The notes beneath the pieces were generated by a model. It was not told the origin of the DNA and searched no databases. It saw nothing but the letters and a program-made list of their open reading frames with translations. Positions 43,193 through 52,599 of a stretch of 64,000 bases of DNA are shown here, in pieces (within the stretch, counting starts at the first letter, position 1; each line of letters opens with the position of its first letter). The DNA comes from Bacillota bacterium (GTDB lineage Bacteria > Bacillota > Sulfobacillia > JAJZYS01 > JAILZS01), in assembly GCA_023512375.1 (NCBI GenBank), contig JAILZS010000001.1, positions 62,001 through 126,000 on the forward strand, read 5' to 3'. The translations under genes were made by a program, and so were the position numbers.

Positions 43193-45073
43193 ATGGCTCG
43201 CGTGGTGACGGCGCCCGGCACCGTCCGGGCGGCGGGCGGCCGTGCGAGAGCGGGAGGCGGCATGGCGCCGGCGATGCGGGGCGTGCTGTGGGGGCTGGTG
43301 GCGTTCTTCGTGTTCAACGCCGCCACGCTGGCGGTCGATCCGTCGGCGGAAAGCCCGTACGCCTCCCAGGTGTCGGTGACCGTCGGCTGGTTCGCCGCCA
43401 TGATCGCCTACCTGCTCGGGATCGGCGGCCTGGAGGCGGTGGCGCGGCCGATGTTCGGCCTCAGCGACACCTGGCGCGAGGCACCCGGCTGGCGCCGCTA
43501 CTTCGGCTTCTCCACCGACCACAAGGTGGTCGGGCTGCAGTACATGCTGGCCTCGGCCGGCGGCTTCCTCGTCGCCGGGCTCGTGGCCATGGCCATGCGC
43601 TACCAGCTCATGACGCCGTACCTGACGATCTTCGGGTCGACGTCCGACTATCTCACGGCGGTGGGCATCCACGGCACGATCATGATGTTCTCCGTGGCCA
43701 CCGTGTTCATGGTCGGCGGCCTGGGCAACTACCTGGTGCCGCTCATGATCGGCACCAACCGTACGGTGTTCCCGAAGCTGTCAGGCCTGAGCGTGTGGCT
43801 CGTGCCCTTCGGCATCCTCACCGTCGCCCTGAGCCCCCTTCTGGGCGGCTTCACCACAGGGTGGCGAGGCTACCAGCCGCTGGCCGGCTCCGACACGAAC
43901 GGCATCCTCTTCTACTACCTCGGCATCGTGGCTCTCACCACCTCGTCGTTCATGGTGGCGCTCAACCTCACCACCACGATCATCTTCCGGCGCGCCCCCG
44001 GGGTGACCTGGAACCGGCTGCCGATGTTCGCGTGGGGCATCCTCACGGTCTCGCTCCTCAACCTCATCTGGCTGCCGGAGATCCAGATCACCTACCTCAT
44101 GAACCTGGCGGAGCGCCTCGTGCCGCTCAACCTGTTCAACGCCAACGGCTCGCCGGCGATGTACCTCGACCTATTCTGGCTCTTCGGCCATCCCGAGGTG
44201 TACATCGTCGTCGTGCCCGCTCTGGCGGTGTGGAACGAGATCCTGCCGGTGATGGGGAAGAAGTCGCTCTTCGCCCGCCCGGTGGCGGTGCTCGGCCTGG
44301 TGTTCGTCATGCTCCTGAGCGGCCTCGTCTGGGCGCACCACATGTTCACGAACATCCGGGCCACCGAGCAGCTGCCGTTCTCGTTCTTCACCGAGATGAT
44401 CTCCATCCCCACCGGCTTCGCCTACCTAGCGGCGATCGGCACGCTCTGGCGGTCGCGCCTGCAGGTGAACACCCCGACGCTCCTCGTCCTCATGAGCATG
44501 TTCAACTTCCTCATCGGAGGCCTGACGGGGCTGTTCCTGGCGGATGTGCCGATCAACTACCAGATCCACAACACCTTCTGGGTGGTCGGCCACTTCCACT
44601 ACACGATCATCGGCGGCATGGTCTTCTCCTCCCTGGCGGCGATGTACTACTGGCTGCCCAAGTTCTCGGGCCGCATGTTCAACGAGTTCTGGGGCAAGTT
44701 CGGCGCCATCTGGATCTTCATCGCCTTCAACGCCACGTTCGGCAACTTCTTCGTCCTCGGCCTGCGGGGCATGAACCGGTGGGTCCCGGTGTACCCCGGC
44801 TACCTCGTGCCGGAGAACGTCTGGACCTCGATCGCCGCCTTCGTGCTCGGCGCGGGCTTCCTCTTCCACGCCGCCCACCTGTGGTGGGCCTGGTACCGGG
44901 GCGAGAAGGCGGACGAGAACCCGTGGGGGGCGCGTACGCTCGAGTGGCAGACGAGCTCGCCCACGCCTGAGGTCAACTTCTCCCGTCCGCCCATCGTGGC
45001 CGCGAACTTCTACTCGTACGGCGACGACGCGCCGCCCGTATTGTGGGCCGGCGACGCGTCGCACGCCGACTAG
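43193..45073 (+). CDS. coxA: Cytochrome c oxidase subunit I with N-terminal TM extension
   Basis: FSTDHKVVGLQYM, GIHGTIMMFSVATVF, LFWLFGHPEVYIVVVPALAVWNEI, SGLVWAHHMFT, NTFWVVGHFHYTI. Confidence 0.96.
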   Translation: MARVVTAPGTVRAAGGRARAGGGMAPAMRGVLWGLVAFFVFNAATLAVDPSAESPYASQVSVTVGWFAAMIAYLLGIGGLEAVARPMFGLSDTWREAPGWRRYFGFSTDHKVVGLQYMLASAGGFLVAGLVAMAMRYQLMTPYLTIFGSTSDYLTAVGIHGTIMMFSVATVFMVGGLGNYLVPLMIGTNRTVFPKLSGLSVWLVPFGILTVALSPLLGGFTTGWRGYQPLAGSDTNGILFYYLGIVALTTSSFMVALNLTTTIIFRRAPGVTWNRLPMFAWGILTVSLLNLIWLPEIQITYLMNLAERLVPLNLFNANGSPAMYLDLFWLFGHPEVYIVVVPALAVWNEILPVMGKKSLFARPVAVLGLVFVMLLSGLVWAHHMFTNIRATEQLPFSFFTEMISIPTGFAYLAAIGTLWRSRLQVNTPTLLVLMSMFNFLIGGLTGLFLADVPINYQIHNTFWVVGHFHYTIIGGMVFSSLAAMYYWLPKFSGRMFNEFWGKFGAIWIFIAFNATFGNFFVLGLRGMNRWVPVYPGYLVPENVWTSIAAFVLGAGFLFHAAHLWWAWYRGEKADENPWGARTLEWQTSSPTPEVNFSRPPIVAANFYSYGDDAPPVLWAGDASHAD

Positions 45074-45076
45074 GGG

Positions 45077-45646
45077 GTGGCGGCAGTGGCATTGGACACG
45101 TACGATCCGTCGGAGGAGAGCTCCCTCGCCAGCCGGCGCGGCGGCCTCGGCATCCTGCTGGCCGCCCAGGCGGTCATCCCCGTCGTGCTCATCAGCGTGC
45201 GCTTCCTCCTGGCGTCGGAGAGCGTGGGACCGGTCAACCAGGTGCTGGGCGTGCTGGCCGCGGTGCTGGGGCTCGTGGCCGCCTACCTCGGCATCCAGGC
45301 GCGCGGCGCGGCCTCTCGGGGTGAGCGCGCGGGGTACGACAGCCTCCTGGGCTGGGCGGTCGCGAGCGCGGTCCTCTCCATCGCCCTCCTCATCGTGCAG
45401 TGGATCGCCTTCTACGGCACGGGCACCTCGCCCGGAAGCCCCTACGGCGAGGTCTTCTACGTGATGAGCGGCACGTGGCTCATGTACCTGTTGATCGCGG
45501 CCTTCGTCCTGTTCGCCGCCCGGGTGCGCGGCCGGCGCGTGGCGTACGGCCCCGACAACTACTGGGACGTGGAAGCGGCCACGCTGTTCATGTCCTTCGT
45601 CTCCCTCGTCGGCGTGGTCACCTACCTCTTCCTCTACCTGATCTGA
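45077..45646 (+). CDS. Cytochrome c oxidase subunit III-like
   Basis: 5-TM protein directly after coxA; VEAATLFMSFVSLVGVVTYLFLYLI. Confidence 0.75.
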   Translation: MAAVALDTYDPSEESSLASRRGGLGILLAAQAVIPVVLISVRFLLASESVGPVNQVLGVLAAVLGLVAAYLGIQARGAASRGERAGYDSLLGWAVASAVLSIALLIVQWIAFYGTGTSPGSPYGEVFYVMSGTWLMYLLIAAFVLFAARVRGRRVAYGPDNYWDVEAATLFMSFVSLVGVVTYLFLYLI

Positions 45647-45665
45647 GCGGAAAGGGGGGTGCTCG

Positions 45666-45908
45666 GTGGTGCATGAGACGTTCTGGCCCCACTTTCCGTT
45701 CTTCATCCCGGGGCTGCCCGGCATCGCCAACTGGTGGGACATCTTCTGGTGGGCGTTCCAGCTCGTGGTGATGAGCGCCGTCCTCATCGGCCTGCGCCGC
45801 CTCGGTGTGGGCGTGGACGAGGAGAACGAGCGTCGCCTGCCGACCGCCCTGCGCCGTGCGAGCGCGCGGCCGCCGGCCGCAGGCCGCGGTCCTGCGGTGC
45901 CCGGCTAA
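45666..45908 (+). CDS. Small single-TM protein of the oxidase operon
   Basis: MVHETFWPHFPFFIPGLPGIANWWDIFWWAFQLVVMSAVLIGLRRLGV; SD AAAGGGGGG upstream. Confidence 0.55.
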   Translation: MVHETFWPHFPFFIPGLPGIANWWDIFWWAFQLVVMSAVLIGLRRLGVGVDEENERRLPTALRRASARPPAAGRGPAVPG

Positions 45909-46032
45909 GGCGCGGATCGAGGTGGGCGCTACCGTGCCGGGAAGACGGCTGCGAGCGGCGTCGTCCGGCGCGCCGGCGGGCGCTGGCGCAAGAGGCGAGG
46001 GCCAGCCCGACGTCTCCCCCCTGGAGGCGGCG

Positions 46033-46812
46033 ATGGTGGTGGCGGCGCACGAGTGGGCCGGACAGGCGCGTCCCTGGCTCGGGGTGTACTTCCTCCTGGG
46101 GGCTCTGTTGTTCGTCCCCCTGGCCGTCAACCCCGCCCTGGGCCGCGCGCTCGAGCTGCAGGCCAGGCAGATCCAACCCGGCCGCCCGCTGTATCCGCTG
46201 CCCCATCTTGCCTTGGGACCGAGCCTGTTCGACCTCGCGTGGGGTATCGCCCTCCTCCTTCCCCTGGCGGCCATCGCGCGAGCCGTCGCCCTCGGGCCCG
46301 CAGGACCCGGGGCGGTATGGCCGGCGCTCCGCCGGGGGTGGGCGGAGACGGCCCGGGCGTTGCTCGGGTGGGCGGTCGGCATGGCGGCGCTGGCGGCCGC
46401 AGGCTTGGCGGCGGCGCAGGTCGCCCCGGCGGCGATACGGGCCGTCGTGGTCGCCGCGGTGGTGGCGGCAGCGCTCGGGGCGTGGGGGGTCGGCTTCTGG
46501 CTCCTGGCGCTCGCAGGGCGTGAGGGCGGTCGGGGGGCCGAGCCCCGGCGCCTGGCGGAGTGGCTGAGAGGCCAGCCCGTGGCGGCGGGCGTCGGCGTCG
46601 GCCTGTGGACGGTGTCGGTGGCCCTCGTCGGCATGTTGGCGGCGGCCGTCACGTGGACGTCGGATCTGTGGGCGGGGATGGCGTTCGAGGCCCTCGCACT
46701 GGCAGCGGCGTGGCTCCTGGCCGTGCGCACGGCGATCGTGTTCACGTCCGCCCAGGTGCGATCGGGCCGGCGGTCGGCAGGCATGGGGAGTGTATCCGGC
46801 CGGGCCGGCTAG
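46033..46812 (+). CDS. Multi-TM membrane protein of unknown function
   Basis: About 6 hydrophobic segments; co-oriented with the cox genes; start uncertain (ORF opens at 45805). Confidence 0.6.
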   Translation: MVVAAHEWAGQARPWLGVYFLLGALLFVPLAVNPALGRALELQARQIQPGRPLYPLPHLALGPSLFDLAWGIALLLPLAAIARAVALGPAGPGAVWPALRRGWAETARALLGWAVGMAALAAAGLAAAQVAPAAIRAVVVAAVVAAALGAWGVGFWLLALAGREGGRGAEPRRLAEWLRGQPVAAGVGVGLWTVSVALVGMLAAAVTWTSDLWAGMAFEALALAAAWLLAVRTAIVFTSAQVRSGRRSAGMGSVSGRAG

Positions 46813-46832
46813 CGGGGAAGGGAGGGGTGTCG

Positions 46833-46934
46833 GTGCCGTTCGACCTGTTGTGGAGCATCACCGCCGTGCCGCTCTTCGTACTGGTGGTGATCGTCCTCTC
46901 GGTGATCCTCTGGCGCGACTACTTCGAGACGTAG
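46833..46934 (+). CDS. 33-aa single-TM small protein
   Basis: MPFDLLWSITAVPLFVLVVIVLSVILWRDYFET with a GGGAAGGGAGGGG ribosome-binding site. Confidence 0.5.
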   Translation: MPFDLLWSITAVPLFVLVVIVLSVILWRDYFET

Positions 46935-47060
46935 GCGTCCCCGCTGCGCGCCGCCCCCAGCCTCGGCTTCGGGCCGCCTCGCGGCGGACCCGCAGGCTGG
47001 GCGCGCGCCGCAGGACCTGGGACGGGTGCGCACGGATGGGCTGGGAGGGAACAAGGACCC

Positions 47061-47591
47061 ATGCACGCGCTCGTCGTATGGACCTTCCTCAGCCTGGCCG
47101 TGACCGCCGCCTTCGGCGCGGTGCTGTTCGTGGGCTTCACCTTTCGCCAGCCGGTCACGTTCCTGTGGTTCAACCTCAACGACGCGTCCTATCCCCGCAC
47201 CCTCGTCATGGCCCACATGGCGTCCGCCATGGTCACCTTCCTCTTGTTCACCTGGTACCTCGTGCGTCGGGGGCTGGGGGACGCGTTCGTCGACGCGGCC
47301 TACGCCCTCACCGCCCTGACGTTGGGCGTGGGCATGGCGTTCTTCCTGCGCTACGACTACTGGTCGCGCCCCCTGAGGTGGCGGCTGGTGGGGGCGCATC
47401 TGGTGCTGGCGGTCTTCACCTTCATCGCCATCGTCGTCGCCCTACCGCTCTTCCCGCCTCCGCCTCGCACCGTGCCGCGCTCCGATCTGGGATCGCACAG
47501 CTCCCTGTGGGCGAACGTGCAGCAGAACCTCGAGCTGGAACTTAGGAATCGTCTCGCCCATGCCCATGGCGGAGCTCACCGATCCCGATGA
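47061..47591 (+). CDS. 4-TM membrane protein of unknown function
   Basis: MHALVVWTFLSLAVTAAFGAVLFVGFTFRQPVTFLWFNL...; SD GGGAGGGAACAAGG nearby. Confidence 0.6.
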   Translation: MHALVVWTFLSLAVTAAFGAVLFVGFTFRQPVTFLWFNLNDASYPRTLVMAHMASAMVTFLLFTWYLVRRGLGDAFVDAAYALTALTLGVGMAFFLRYDYWSRPLRWRLVGAHLVLAVFTFIAIVVALPLFPPPPRTVPRSDLGSHSSLWANVQQNLELELRNRLAHAHGGAHRSR

Positions 47592-47649
47592 TGGCGGCCA
47601 GGACCAGGGCGACGACGAAGACCGCGCCGGCCACCGCGAGCAGCGTCAT
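47542..47649 (-). CDS. 35-aa single-TM small protein
   Basis: MTLLAVAGAVFVVALVLAAIIGIGELRHGHGRDDS; ATGA overlap with the upstream lipoprotein stop. Confidence 0.45.
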   Translation of the reverse strand: MTLLAVAGAVFVVALVLAAIIGIGELRHGHGRDDS

Positions 47650-48179
47650 CCTCCCACCCCCAAGGCGAGCGAAGGTCGGACACCGGCGGCCACCCGCACC
47701 AGCGCCCACATGCCGGACGTCTCGTGCCCGGGCACGAGGGAGGCGAGCCGGTACAGGCCGGGGCGGGTGGCGCGGAAGGTGAACGAGGCGCTGGCCCCCT
47801 CCGGGATCCCCTGGCGGAGCCGTCCGGCCGGAACGGCTGCGCCCGGGAGGACCGGGGACGTGCTGGACGGGCCCGCGACGAGCGCGAGGGAGTTGTGGAG
47901 GGTGCTCAGGTTGCGCAGGGTGACCGTCACCCTCCAGCCGAGCGGTACCGTGAGGCGCATGGCGCCGTGCTCCGTGCCGTCGAGGTCGAACCCCCCCGTG
48001 CGCGCGCCCGCGACGACGAGGAGCGACATGGCGTGTCGGGACGGGAAGACATGCAGGTAGGAGGCGGGCGGGCGGAAGGATAGGGAGGTGGGCCGAGGGG
48101 GAGGGGTCGACGGGCCGCACCCCCCGAGGGCGAGGACCGCAGCGACGGCCAGAGCCCCTCGGCCAAGACGCGGCGACAC
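47646..48179 (-). CDS. Lipoprotein with sulfocyanin-like cupredoxin domain lacking the Cys ligand
   Basis: Lipobox LALGGC; RNLSTLHNSLALV ... GLYRLASLVPGHETSGMW (S-x4-H-x4-M where sulfocyanins have C-x4-H-x4-M). Confidence 0.6.
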   Translation of the reverse strand: MSPRLGRGALAVAAVLALGGCGPSTPPPRPTSLSFRPPASYLHVFPSRHAMSLLVVAGARTGGFDLDGTEHGAMRLTVPLGWRVTVTLRNLSTLHNSLALVAGPSSTSPVLPGAAVPAGRLRQGIPEGASASFTFRATRPGLYRLASLVPGHETSGMWALVRVAAGVRPSLALGVGG

Positions 48180-48350
48180 GGGCTACCCCTCCCACGGGCG
48201 ACGGGTTTCGAACGGGAGCGAATTCGTCCCCGGACATGGCCCTCCTGCCGCAGGGGCGGGGCCGGACGGCCCCCGCCGGCGGCGGCGGAGGAACCGAAGG
48301 ACCGGGGGACGAACGCTCCAAGCAACGGACGAGGAAGGGATGGTCGTAGG

Positions 48351-49310
48351 GTGAGCAGCCAGGCGAGGCAGGCCGAGCTTGCGGCCCTGCCCGTGGCGAC
48401 CCGGTCCGCTGCGCGCTCCGGCGCCCGGAGCCTGGTCGCGACCGCTTCCGATTACGTGCAGCTCATGAAGCCGGGGATCGTGCTCCTTCTCCTCATCACG
48501 GCCTTCTGCTCCATGATCGTGGCCGCGCACGGCCTAACGGCGCCCCGTACGCTCATCGCCGCCCTGGTGGGCCTCGCCCTGTCGAGCGGCGGCGCGAATG
48601 CGGTGAACATGTGGTACGACCAGGACATCGACCGCGTCATGCTGCGCACCCAGCGCCGGCCGGTGCCGGCGGGCCGCATGGCGCCGGAACGGGCCCTGTG
48701 GTTCGGCGTCGCCTGCCAGGTGGTCTCCTTCGCCCTCATGTGGCGGACGGTGGGGGCGCTGGCGGCGCTCCTCTCGCTCGCCGGCTTCGCCTACTACGTC
48801 TTCATCTACACCATGTGGCTCAAGCGGACCACGCCCCAGAACATCGTCATCGGCGGCGCTGCCGGCGCCTTCCCGCCTTTGGTGGGGTGGGCGGCCGTGA
48901 CGCACGGGCTTGCCCTCGCGCCCGTGCTCATGTTTTTGGTGGTGTTCCTGTGGACGCCGCCCCACTTCTGGAGCCTGGCCCTCTACCGCCAGGAGGACTA
49001 CCGGCGTGCCGGCATCCCCATGATGCCGGTGGTGGCGGGCGAGCGGACGACGAAGGCGCAGTCGCTCGCCTATGCGGTCCTCACCCTGCTCGCCTCCTCG
49101 GCCCTCGCCGCCACCGGCGCCGTGGCACCCTGGTACCTCGCCATCGTGGTGCCGGCCGGCGTGGCCTTCGTGTTCTTCTCCCTCGCCACCTGGCGGGAGC
49201 GCCTGCCCGCCGTGGCCTGGGCCAAGCGCACGTTCCGCTTCTCCCTGCTCTACCTGGCGGCAGTCTTCGGGGCCATGGTGCTGAGCGTCCCCGGCTTGTT
49301 CGGGCGTTAG
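48351..49310 (+). CDS. ctaB: Protoheme IX farnesyltransferase CtaB/CyoE
   Basis: YVQLMKPGIVLLLLITAFCSMIVAA; NMWYDQDIDRVMLRTQRRPVPAGR; KRTTPQNIVIGGAAGAFPPLVGWAAVT. Confidence 0.96.
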   Translation: MSSQARQAELAALPVATRSAARSGARSLVATASDYVQLMKPGIVLLLLITAFCSMIVAAHGLTAPRTLIAALVGLALSSGGANAVNMWYDQDIDRVMLRTQRRPVPAGRMAPERALWFGVACQVVSFALMWRTVGALAALLSLAGFAYYVFIYTMWLKRTTPQNIVIGGAAGAFPPLVGWAAVTHGLALAPVLMFLVVFLWTPPHFWSLALYRQEDYRRAGIPMMPVVAGERTTKAQSLAYAVLTLLASSALAATGAVAPWYLAIVVPAGVAFVFFSLATWRERLPAVAWAKRTFRFSLLYLAAVFGAMVLSVPGLFGR

Positions 49311-49324
49311 GGCGCTGCGCACGG

Positions 49325-49356
49325 CGAGGCGGCCGGGGGCTCCCCCGGCCGCCTCG
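49325..49356. terminator. Strong hairpin between convergent ctaB and the epimerase gene
   Basis: CGAGGCGGCCGGGG-GCTC-CCCCGGCCGCCTCG, 14-bp perfect stem. Confidence 0.7.
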
Positions 49357-49378
49357 GCGTGTGGGTCGCCTGGTGCCT

Positions 49379-50659
<1,281 letters not shown>

Positions 50660-50694
50660 CTATCAAAAGCGGAGGGGCTCGGACCACCGGTCGC

Positions 50695-51618
50695 TCAGGC
50701 GCCCGGCGAGCGCGTACGGGCGGGGTCGACCGTCTTCCCCATGCGGCCGCGCACGCCGTCGACGATGCCGCGCACCCGCATGAGCGTGTTCGGCACGCCG
50801 TAACGCGGGTTCACCACCAGCTCGCGCGCGCTTTGGAGGGCGGAGAAGCGCAGGGCGAGGAGGAACTCGCGCCCGCTCCGCCGCGTGCTGAGGGCGGTGA
50901 AGACGCGGTTGCGGCTGTCGTAGTACGCCTTCCAGGGCGGGTTGCGAGAGATGACGCGGCGGGCGGCGCCGCGCTCCCCCAGGGGGTGGAGCATGCGGCT
51001 TGTGGGCACGATCACCACGGGGATGCCGCGGCCGCGCGCTCGCAGGCAGTACTCGTAGTCGGTGAAGCGGGAGAAGAAGTCGCCGCGCGGGTAGCCCACG
51101 GCCTCCACCAGCGGCCGACCGGCGAGGAAGCCGCAGAACGGGGCGAGGTCGGTCTCGTAGGGCTCGCCCCGATCCACCTTCGCCCGCGCCACCGGCACCG
51201 GCAGGCCGCGCCAGTCGAAGCCGGCGTTGTACTTGTCGAGGCCGGGGTCGTATTGCACGGAGGAGAAGATGGCGGGTCGGGTCGGGTCGGCGCGCTCGGC
51301 CACGGACATGATCGCCTCGAGGGCGACGGGCTCCGGCTGGGGGTCGTCGTCGGTAAGCCACGCCCAGTCGTAGCCCAGGGCGAGCGCCTCCCTCAGGCCG
51401 GCCTCGAAGCCGCCCGCCCCACCCAGGTTCTCGGGCAGGGTGAGGACGCGGGCGCGGGGGAACTCCCGCGCCACCATGTCGCGCGTGTCGTCGGTGGAGG
51501 CGTTGTCCACCACGAGCAGCCCGTCCGGCAGCCGCGTCTGGGCCTCGATCGCCGTAAGGCAGCGGCGCAGGGTGGCGCTGCGATTGTACGTGACCACGAC
51601 GGCGCACACGGTCGACAC
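50695..51618 (-). CDS. GT2-family glycosyltransferase
   Basis: VCAVVVTYNRSATLRRCLTAIEAQTRLPDGLLVVDNASTDDT; GYDWAWLTDDDPQPEP. Confidence 0.9.
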   Translation of the reverse strand: MSTVCAVVVTYNRSATLRRCLTAIEAQTRLPDGLLVVDNASTDDTRDMVAREFPRARVLTLPENLGGAGGFEAGLREALALGYDWAWLTDDDPQPEPVALEAIMSVAERADPTRPAIFSSVQYDPGLDKYNAGFDWRGLPVPVARAKVDRGEPYETDLAPFCGFLAGRPLVEAVGYPRGDFFSRFTDYEYCLRARGRGIPVVIVPTSRMLHPLGERGAARRVISRNPPWKAYYDSRNRVFTALSTRRSGREFLLALRFSALQSARELVVNPRYGVPNTLMRVRGIVDGVRGRMGKTVDPARTRSPGA

Positions 51619-51807
51619 GCGATCGCCCCCCGCCCGATCGTTCCCGGTCCGGCGTCGGACATGCGAACCCTGCCATCCATTCGACGCCGCTCGTCCCATC
51701 CCTGGCCGCCGATGGGTGGGGCGGGGCGTGCGTGCCATGGTACACTCGCGCCAGAAGAGACGGATGCGCGCGCCGGGGCCCAGGCGGCGCGCGCCGGGGG
51801 GTCGGGC

Positions 51808-52599
51808 GTGCTCCTGGCGGTCGACATCGGCAACACGGAGGTCGTCCTGGGCCTCTTCCAGGGCGAGCGCCTGGCACGTCACTGGCGGCTTTCGGCCGAC
51901 CCGCGCCGTACGCCCGACGAATACGGCGTGTTCGTGCGCGCCCTGTTCGAGGCGGCGGGGGTGGACAGGGGCGAGGTGACGGCGGTGGCGATCGCCTCCG
52001 TCGTCCCGCCCCTCCTCACGGTGTGGCGAGAGGCATGCGCCGACCTGTTCGGCCTGTTCCCCTACGTGTACGGGGAGGACGGCGACTTCGGCATCGAGGT
52101 GCGCGTGGACATGCCCGCCCGGGAGGTGGGGAGCGACATCCTCTGCAACGCCGTCGCCGCCCGCCGCCTGTGCGGCGCCCCGGCCGTGGCCGTGGACTTC
52201 GGCACGGCCCTCACGGTGGACGCCGTGGCCGCCGACGGCGCCTACGTGGGCAGCGCCATCGCACCGGGCATCGTCACGGCGGCGGAGGCGCTGGCCCGCA
52301 AGGCAGCCAAGCTGCCGCGCATCGAGTACGCGCCGCCGGCGCGCGCCATCGGCACGAGCACGGTGGAGGCGATGCAGTCGGGGCTCATCCTAGGCTTCGC
52401 CGGCCAGGTGGACGGTCTGGTGCGACGGGTGCGGGCGGAGCTCGGGGCACCCGCCGCCCCGGTGGTGGCGACGGGCCCCCTGGCGCCGCTCATGGCCCAG
52501 GTATGCGAGACGATCGACCGCGTGGAGCCGTGGCTCACCCTCTTCGGCCTCGCCCATGTGGCCGGCCGCCGGGGCGGTGCGGGGGGGCGGACGGCGTGA
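51808..52599 (+). CDS. coaX: Type III pantothenate kinase
   Basis: LLAVDIGNTEVVLGLFQGERLARHWRLSADPRRTPDEYG; AVAVDFGTALTVDAVAADGAYVGSAIAPGI. Confidence 0.95.
   Translation: MLLAVDIGNTEVVLGLFQGERLARHWRLSADPRRTPDEYGVFVRALFEAAGVDRGEVTAVAIASVVPPLLTVWREACADLFGLFPYVYGEDGDFGIEVRVDMPAREVGSDILCNAVAARRLCGAPAVAVDFGTALTVDAVAADGAYVGSAIAPGIVTAAEALARKAAKLPRIEYAPPARAIGTSTVEAMQSGLILGFAGQVDGLVRRVRAELGAPAAPVVATGPLAPLMAQVCETIDRVEPWLTLFGLAHVAGRRGGAGGRTA

Noticed and set aside
41237-43672. 811-aa minus-strand ORF over the cupredoxin/coxB region
   Set aside because: Antisense of confidently identified coxB and cupredoxin genes.
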